This document shows, one piece after another, positions 56,660-64,000 of a DNA stretch of 64,000 bases. The notes beneath the pieces are model-generated. The model saw only the letters and a list, made by a program, of their open reading frames with translations. It did not search any database and had not been told where the DNA came from. Positions within the stretch are counted from its first letter, which is position 1. Each line of letters opens with the position of its first letter. This stretch comes from Mactromeris polynyma (taxonomy: Eukaryota > Mollusca > Bivalvia > Venerida > Mactridae): NCBI GenBank assembly GCA_032209605.1, contig JASFXZ010000001.1, forward strand, positions 27,594,619 to 27,658,618, read 5' to 3'. A program made the translations under genes and the position numbers.

Positions 56660-58085
56660 AGTTTATATTCAAGAAAGGCCTTATACGACTCAACAAAGCT
56701 TAACAGCAAAAATATAAAACAATAGACACAAACCAAGGAAAATATTAACTCCTATGACTGGTGTATACATAACACAAAATGATGAATTACACTATTTTCA
56801 ACAATAATGGTAAAAGGTCTACTAAAGAACATTTGAATATTGGACCTGCCTTTTTCTGACTTGTAGATATTAAGTTTCTACTATAAAATGTAGAGAAAAG
56901 TGACCACTAATCTGGCGGTCAGGTTTTTTAATGTATGATAATTATTTATATAATCTTTCAGAAAGGTTACTCAAAGGTCATATATGCAAAAGCAATTACA
57001 GAATTTAGAGACCAATTTCCAGTGAGATTTTCAAACGAAGCAAATTTAACATACATGTAGGTTTAAATGAATACATGTTAAATCCCCGTTCCCTTTTAAC
57101 ATGGATACTATTTAATCAATGTGAATATAATGGTCTATAGCTGGAATACTCGTAAAGCGTCCGATAACTGGACAGAAATATGAACCAAAAGAAAAATTCA
57201 GACAAAGAAATTTTCCAAAAAGAAGAAATTTTATAAAAAAGAAAACAATATTATCACGCGAAAAAATGTTCTAGGGTCGTGGCAAAAAATAGGGTAGGTC
57301 GGATAACCTGAAACAAACATATGTTTACACCTAAATATTACAACATAATAATGATGATTTTACAATAATATTGCAATATGAAGTATTAGGGGCCTACTGA
57401 ATAGCACAGTTTTCCTCATCTTGATTTATTTTACAGTCCTGTTAAGCATTATATACAAAAACAACTGTTATTTTGTTTGTGGTAAATAAAAGAAATGGAA
57501 CAACAATCTTTTTCAATTTTGTTTTATATAAAAAAAATCCAGTTATCATTGCTCTTATAAAAACTAAGGTCAAATAGATGAAAATTGGAATTTTCAATAA
57601 AACTGTTTTTCTTCGTAGCTGTATCACATTGATACTTTTGACATACATTTTTGACCAACCGGGCTTTTTAAAATCTAACCAATCATATTTTCACCCAAGA
57701 AGCACCAAAAGGGATTTCGTTCACACAAGAGGCATCAAACGGGGTTTTTGTAAGATGTGCGAACATTGCACCATCTTGTTACGTCATTAAATTGTTTATA
57801 AACCAGAACGATGCAGATTTCCCAGGGACACGAATCTAATGAGAAAGCTTCCAGACGATCCAGATCACTGACCTTCTGTTTTAAGCAAATGTTTCATTGC
57901 AAAACATGAACAAATGTTGCTTCAGACTTTATTATGGTTTACATTAATGTTTTTTTTAGTCTGAAATGGAAAAATATGTAAGTAAATCGGTACTAAATGT
58001 ACTTGCAATGACTTTTCTGCTTAGGGGCACGAATTTACGAGAAAACAGCATATATAAATTGACCCTGATAAGACAGGTCCATGAC
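56660..58085. other. AT-rich non-coding stretch
   Basis: No gene or recurrent repeat recognised; short frames only. Confidence 0.45.
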
Positions 58086-58089
58086 TATA

Positions 58090-58205
58090 GTATATATAGA
58101 TCCGAGTTAATATTTTGTAAGGATTTATTTTTCAACATGTTGCAAAAACATTATTTCATTTAACATACCGGACGACATCATTCTATCTACGCCGTTTACC
58201 TTTTT
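58090..58205 (-). repeat. Repeat R9, right copy
   Basis: Reverse complement of part of 37640-37790. Confidence 0.65.
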
Positions 58206-58209
58206 TTTA

Positions 58210-58985
58210 AAATATATATTGTTTATATGTATACCTAATTAATATTGCAATAATCTAGCACACATGTATGTATGTAATCACAAACATGTAACAACAAGTT
58301 CACTTGATGTCGCCGCCAGGGAATTAACAAATTGACCTCTGGGTCACAAATGTATGGTGAAGAACCACAATTATGTCATAAATGCTAATACATTATTGCA
58401 TAACACTCAACATTAATTCAACTGAAAGACAGCACACTTAACAATTTGAAATATATGGCCAAACAAAGTCAAAAATAACAACATAACTAGCCAAACAATA
58501 TTCATATTTTCTCTTGGTATGCACGATTCCTCTGAAGTTTAAATGAATTGCCAGTTGTGGTTGCCACGATATTGCACACAAAAGTTATAATGAAAAAGCA
58601 ACAAAGGATCATAATGATGAAATATCATCGTATACATGCAATTCTACAAAATACCATATTTCTGCAAAACTTAATACAACTAGAATGGCATGACCATAAG
58701 CTCGTCAACGTTCAAAGTTTTCTTGCAAGCAGTGTATGCTGCGAAATATAGCATACAAGATGAAAAATTGTTATGCAAAAATCGACAGAGACTTATGGTT
58801 GTGACGGTTCCTAGGTTCTAAGAAGAAAATTCAAACAATTGTTGCTGAGAAATAGCGCAAAGAAAAAGAGGAATGACCGAGGTACTCTTTGAAGGATAGA
58901 CGGACTGATGGACATAATGCAACATGACTTAACGTTATTTTCTTATTTCTCTGATTTTAAAAAATATTCACACAATGAGTTATTA
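58210..58985. other. Non-coding stretch
   Basis: No supported feature. Confidence 0.4.
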
Positions 58986-58989
58986 TTTT

Positions 58990-59215
58990 TTGAAGATTTG
59001 GTGACACACACACCCTTTCCTTACTGCTCAACAAACACACTTCTAACTCCATCTACACCATCCCTGTCATATGCCAGCTTGATCAGTTGCAAGGTAAGTC
59101 CACTGCCTGCAGTCTTCTTAGTAATGGTAAATGTGTTGGTAACCAACATTTTAAGTAACGGTAATTTTTTCTCAACAGTGAAGGAATATTCATGTGAATC
59201 AATTATAAACTGAGT
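58990..59215 (-). pseudogene. Unrecognised protein-like reading frame, interrupted
   Basis: The minus strand reads IIDSHEYSFTVEKKLPLLKM, LVTNTFTITKKTAGSGLTLQ, LIKLAYDRDGVDGVRSVFV, EQ-stop, then GKGVCVTKSSKNNN. Composition and rhythm are those of a real folded protein. TKKTAGSGLTLQ followed by LAYDRDG resembles a conserved stretch in uncharacterised, possibly transposon-borne, mollusc proteins, but I cannot name the family. One in-frame TAA interrupts it. Confidence 0.4.
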
Positions 59216-59224
59216 ACTAAATGT

Positions 59225-59530
59225 GGCACTTGCACATTTTTCAGCGCAACCGTACTAAAATGGCTTTGCTATTTGCATAGCAGGGTTGTGTAAATCAAGT
59301 CTTACATTAACCACTTAACCAACTTCTCTTCAACCGAACAACGTGTGTAACCATGACGCAGATTGGTTACCCTTTCGATAAGGGGTGCGTTATCTTACCG
59401 AAATCCACTGAATTTCGGTGAATTTACCGAAATACAATTGGATCTAGTGTGACCAGCAATTGTAACGTCTCGGCATTTTTTTCTGTTGCACAACAAAGCT
59501 TAACCTTTAAATTGCGCCGACCTTCCTTTT
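59225..59530 (-). repeat. Repeat R10, right copy
   Basis: Reverse complement of 46549-46830, with CTTTAAATTGCGCCGACC and TACCGAAATCCACTGAATT among the shared blocks. Confidence 0.65.
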
Positions 59531-59539
59531 CAAGATATT

Positions 59540-60625
59540 TCTTGTTATCACTCAAATCCACTTGAATGTCATACCACAGTTGTTGAGGTGATAACACATC
59601 TTGCAATGCATCATGAGTCATTTGACCGGTATCTACCCACACCTTGTACTCATATATAGCATTGTCGGGTACATAAACTCGCCTTGTAAGTCATTTATGG
59701 CATTGTCGGGTACCTACTGTCGCCCTTTTCCGGTTTGTATAGAATTGTAGAGTAGCTGTGCAAAAGTATCATGTTGGAACGAATGTTAGACGGTATATAT
59801 GTTGATGTAATTAAAGTTGGAAGTCAAAATAACACATATATGAGCTCATTACGAATAATTATAATGTCCATGGTTAGTTTAGCACTGAATTAGTTATGCG
59901 TTGACGTCAGTATTTTTGTAATTGGTGAATGAACCTCCTACATTGTATGTGCACATATTTATATCAGTTTGTATGATACTGCATTTTATTTCATAGGAAT
60001 GTTATAGAACTATGGAATGTTCTTTAAGTTTTTTGATTTTGTTATTGGCATGTACAAATATATTCTCCACTTTGACATAAAATACTCTTTTCACCGAAAA
60101 AAAACAAGACATGCATGCAGATTGTGAATTTCACAACTGGTGTTTTCTTCTGTATAACGTATTTCACGCATGATTGTAAGTGCGTTCTTTGCCATGTTAT
60201 GTTACAAAATCTAGGACGTTTTGGGTCCACTGAGCTTAGAAATGTTGTGTTGAAGTATTGTTTAATCAGATTAAAATAATAAAAAAAGTTTTCAAGATGG
60301 GTCATTTTCAACTTACATTCCAGCTTGATTTTGCCGTGGTCTCAGAGAACTATAACTGGCATTAGGGATGTATACAAAGGCAATAAGTTAATTATTGACA
60401 AGTATTCTTTCTCAAAATAGAAGGTATATGTTAACATGTATACAATATAATGTACACCAGTTAATGCCATGGTAGTTCACTTAGCATACAGTTAACATCA
60501 CATAGCTACTACACAAACAATTTAAACAAATGTAGTATTTATAAACAGCTCTATTACTTTAAGCTGTGCTAGAAGTAATAAACAAACAGCATACATATAT
60601 GCTTGCTAATGGTGCATATGTTTAG
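59540..60625. other. Non-coding stretch
   Basis: GCATTGTCGGGTAC occurs twice (about 59660 and 59701). Nothing else recognised. Confidence 0.4.
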
Positions 60626-60630
60626 CATAT

Positions 60631-60786
60631 CAGGGCCGTAAATTACATGGAGGCATGTAGGCAGTTGCCTCCTATTAAACCCGAATAAAATAATCATTTT
60701 TTGTCTAAAAAGGGTCCAACATTTTTTTCGCCTCACTCCACTAGGCGGGGTGCCTCCACTTCCAGGGGAGGCAATTTACGGCCCTG
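60631..60786. mobile_element. 156-bp MITE with CAGGGCCGTAAATT ends and 5-bp TSD
   Basis: The 5' end is CAGGGCCGTAAATT and the 3' end AATTTACGGCCCTG, an exact 14-bp inverted repeat. CATAT flanks both sides (60626-60630 and 60787-60791). Interior GAGGCA/TGCCTCC blocks are themselves inverted. Non-coding. CAGGG ends suggest a hAT-like or CACTA-like source. Confidence 0.85.
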
Positions 60787-60799
60787 CATATAATATTTC

Positions 60800-62290
60800 A
60801 CTATTCCTCTCTAAACAACTTGTGTGTCTCAGTGGTTTTTTTTGCCCAAAAATGGGGCCGAAATTGGGCCCCATTCACAATTACCAAAAGTATGGGTTTT
60901 TTCACAAAAATCTGGCTAAAAATTCACAATTAATGCCACTTGATATTTTCAGGTTTTTGTTTACGAATGTTGATAAATCTGACAAACAGTATTTAACTGC
61001 TATATAGATTAATACACTGCTATAGTGTACTACATGAGGTCATGTAAATCAGTATATTTTTATTTTAAGCAAACTATGATATTCAGAATTATGGGCAATT
61101 AGACGCTTTTTCACAATTCTATTGGCACGGCCCCATTCACAAAAGGGTGGGAAAAAACAATGGATTCATAATTGTCTAAAATGTATATCAAAATAATAAT
61201 CATACTTGTATAGTGATTTACAGCCTAAGAACTCTCAGTAAAAAAAGACTTGTCAGACTGAATGCAAACTTGTCGGACCAAAAACTTGTTGTTAAAAAGT
61301 TACAAATGGATACTTCAAATGACTTTTATTATGCCACTAATATTCTTATTTATTATCTGGAATAAAGAAATATATTTCAATTTATTGCCCTCTTTAAACT
61401 CAAACAGAAATTGCCATCTTCATAAGTTCATTGTCATCTTCAAGATCTTTCACATCAACAAGCACTGACTCTACTTCGATCAGAACACAAATGTTCATCA
61501 ATATTCACCATTTTATCTTGCAAGAATTCTCATTGTACATAAGTCATGATCTGTCAATTTATATTGATTGTGTTTAGTTGGTTTATATTCACTGATTTTT
61601 ACTTAGATTGTGCGCTTTCATCACTTGTTGGTGTTAATTTAAGTTACTTTTCAGCTGCGCCCCGCTAATGTATTTTAATTTGTTGAAAATGGGTTAGTTT
61701 CTTCGCTGTTTTTGGCATTGGGCAAAGTATCTATGCTACATTTCAGATGCCATGCAATGTACTACGTGGAAAGTAGTTCAGCACGGTCCACTTCAAATGT
61801 ATCTAACAAAAGCTGAACAATTGATTAGAAATGCCTTTTTGAGATTCTTACTGACAGTTCCAATGCTGTAAATCGCTGTATGTTTATTATTTCTTTCTGT
61901 GTTTTTAATGTATGTTAAATCAGCCATACTTTCAGTTGTTAGGGAAGTTTGGCAGGTCCTTTTGATAGGGGAAATTTGCTTCATGAATCACCAAATTTGG
62001 GTATTTATATGGCTAAAACTTGAATAATTTTACTGCATACGACCAATCAATATGTCTATTTGATCATGACCTCACTACATGTTACCGCCGTACTACTTTC
62101 CTTTGTCTTTGATAAATTTGCAAATTGTTCGGAAGTTAAATAGATCTGCGTTTCCGAAACCATCGTGAGCATTTTATTTTAAAATGAAACTTCTGGTTCA
62201 AGAATTATCGTTGAATTATTGTTTAGGTGTTTGTGGTTATAGTTTCTTTGGTAAGAGCTGCTTTTGGGTACGTAATAGATATGGCCCAAT
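60800..62290. other. Non-coding stretch
   Basis: GGGGCC/GGCCCC motifs near CCATTCACAA recur at 60850-60885 and 61125-61150 and may be old repeat debris. No gene recognised. Confidence 0.4.
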
Positions 62291-62299
62291 ATGAGAGTT

Positions 62300-62540
62300 G
62301 GAAATGTGGGGGTATGTTTTTTTATATTTTGATAGAAGTAGAAAAGTTACCACTGCATTGACTGAGTTACCACCAGTTACCACAAAGTTACCATGGACAT
62401 AGTGCAGTTACCTGGTAACTGGAAATGTGGGGGTATGTTTTTCATAGTTTTAAGCATTATATGAGGGTAAGGTTGGAGAAATTCTCCAAAAATTCAGAGA
62501 AGTTACCTTCAGTTACCAAAGGAAAGAGTGGGTAACTAAT
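62300..62540 (+). repeat. 121-bp tandem duplication
   Basis: GGAAATGTGGGGGTATGTTT starts at 62300 and again at 62421. Both units are followed by runs of AGTTACC. Confidence 0.65.
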
Positions 62541-63196
62541 GCATACATTTGTGCAGAGGTGCACATGTAGGGCCATATACATGTATGTTATAGACAGGAT
62601 ATCAATTGAGGCCCTTATACACGCGAGTTATACACAGACATTGAGAACCGGCCTCAGCCGCAATTAACCGCATTTATCATCGAAATTGAGTGGAATAAAA
62701 CATTCGCCAACGGTAATTTTTCGCCAAATTTGGAAAGTCATACTTTTCGACGACTTGAGCCAATTTTCTGTTTTCTTGAGCCAATGGCGCAATTTGCGAA
62801 CGCCAGCGCGAGCCCTGGATCTTAACCCTGACAAGTGCCCGTTGCCTTAGTAACATATTATTTATTTTTTTAACACCGGAAACGTTGTGTGAATAGGTTA
62901 AGACTCATAAATGAATTAGAGCGTAACTTATCCTTCATCAGTTTTAAAGTAAATTTTGTCGATAGTCTAATATAATCTTCAAAACACAGGTTGAATTTTC
63001 CTTTTAATATACATAAGGCTTAGTCAAATTAGGGAACCCCTCATTCATATTAGAGTTTAGTTAAGATTAAACATGTATTTATTTTACATCGATTGTAAAA
63101 CAAGTTCTTACAACTTATACTAATCACTTTTCATGACTGCTTCCTGGCTACCAAGCAGTACTCGCGCAATATTTAGGGATTTTGAAGTTTGTAATC

Positions 63197-63278
63197 AAAC
63201 CACGCTCAACGAGGGGCTCTAATTCACGACCTTCATATCATGAGTCGGGCGCCCTACCCATCGACCACTGTGCCTCCC
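63197..63278 (-). mobile_element. tRNA-derived SINE head, degenerate
   Basis: Minus strand: GGCACAGTGGTCGATGGGTA (A-box region), anticodon-like arm GCCCGACTCATGATATG, B-box-like GTGAATTAGAGCCCC. Pol III boxes are weak. Confidence 0.5.
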
Positions 63279-63289
63279 TTACTAATGCT

Positions 63290-64000
63290 AGGTCTGCAAT
63301 TTGAAAAGTTTTAAATACAAGGGTTTCACTAATGTTTGAAGTAGCAGGGAAATCGCCAAAAGTAGGCGTGTGTCTGGGTTACTCCTCTTAATTATGATCA
63401 TTCAGCAAAGGAAAGACAGCTGGGTAGCAGAGTATTTTTCGGACTCTCGGCTCTTATTGACACCCTTGTTAACAGTTCACGGGCCTTTTTCTGTCCATTT
63501 TGGGAAAAAGACCCTGGATAAATTGGGAAAATATGCGTCGTTAAAAGTTTGGGAGTAGGTTCACTTAACCCAAAAATCGGCCCTGTGTAAGAATGTTATG
63601 AAATTTTCACAAAACGATTGATTATTGGTTACAAAGTATACAGTTGCCTTAGCAACGGAAACACTATAACGCACACATAATGGGAAAACAATATTTTTTT
63701 GGTGTCACGACTTATAATTTTGTTTTTTCTATGTAAGATGAAAGTAGAAATCTATTGAATTGTTTTTGTGATTTTCATTCTTCTGTTGCTATGGTAACAG
63801 TGAGGTCAGGGATGTAAGTGAACTCGTGTGTTTAACAAGTTTTTATTGAGAAAAGTACTAAATTTCATGTATATTTTTTTGGACAAAAATCTTCACAATT
63901 TCATTTTACAACGCTCCCAAAAACATTATCTTTATAACAATGCGCTTCATTCCAATATTCTTGAATTGAGGTATCCTCTCATTGGCTTAGAAAAGCCGTG
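63290..64000. other. Non-coding stretch to window end
   Basis: No supported gene or repeat; the frame at 63370-63558 lacks domain character. Confidence 0.4.

Overview
The window is eukaryotic and looks like a bivalve (or closely related mollusc) nuclear genome. It is AT-rich, has GT-AG introns, and carries many LINE, Penelope-like, mariner, Tigger and Tc1 remnants, tRNA-derived SINEs and a bivalve-style 170-bp tandem repeat with an ACGG microsatellite. There are no operons, prokaryotic genes, CRISPR arrays or intact tRNA/rRNA genes. The species cannot be named from the sequence alone.

The one well-supported host gene lies on the minus strand from 52433 down to 38888. Six exons (52433-52088, 51911-51732, 40414-40301, 40013-39768, 39598-39398, 39081-38888) all join in phase 1. 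Together they give an open frame of 1281 nt (426 residues): signal peptide, thrombospondin type 1 repeat plus a cysteine-rich EGF-like segment, sushi/CCP, EGF, HYR, a second sushi/CCP, and a short cysteine-containing tail of unknown fold. This is the architecture of bivalve secreted proteins usually labelled SVEP1-like. Its second intron is 11.3 kb long and full of transposons. A further HYR-sushi exon pair on the same strand (5233-5075, 4722-4540) and a possible Cys-rich exon (9535-9323) may be a paralogue or downstream exons.

Nearly everything else is mobile DNA. 1-4200: a LINE fragment, then a Penelope-like element with a GIY-YIG endonuclease remnant, itself interrupted by a LINE 3' tail and a 1.4-kb mini-LTR element. 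5.3-8.6 kb: a LINE ORF1 remnant, a Tc1-like transposase split by a SINE with a target-site duplication, a fold-back element and a SINE. 9.9-12.6 kb: two facing LINE fragments. 13.7-18.9 kb: a mosaic of repeats whose parts recur inverted at 53.8-56.7 kb, including a 1.8-kb terminal-inverted-repeat element with a visible empty site. 20.2-25.4 kb: a palindrome-ended DNA element and the best LINE-A copy. 26-29.7 kb: inverted-repeat-rich DNA including a long imperfect palindrome. 29.7-31.5 kb: a LINE with an 11-bp target-site duplication. 32-35.7 kb: a SINE, a Tigger/CENP-B-like gene fragment with an intron, and a mariner copy with TA flanks. 36-52 kb: the modular gene with intronic repeats, a repeated promoter-plus-first-exon cassette and a MITE. 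53-64 kb: SINE, LINE and MITE remnants and otherwise featureless AT-rich DNA.

Readings rest on translation by eye, motif recognition and splice-site logic; no database search was run. Repeat boundaries are approximate to about 10-30 bp unless terminal sequences are named.
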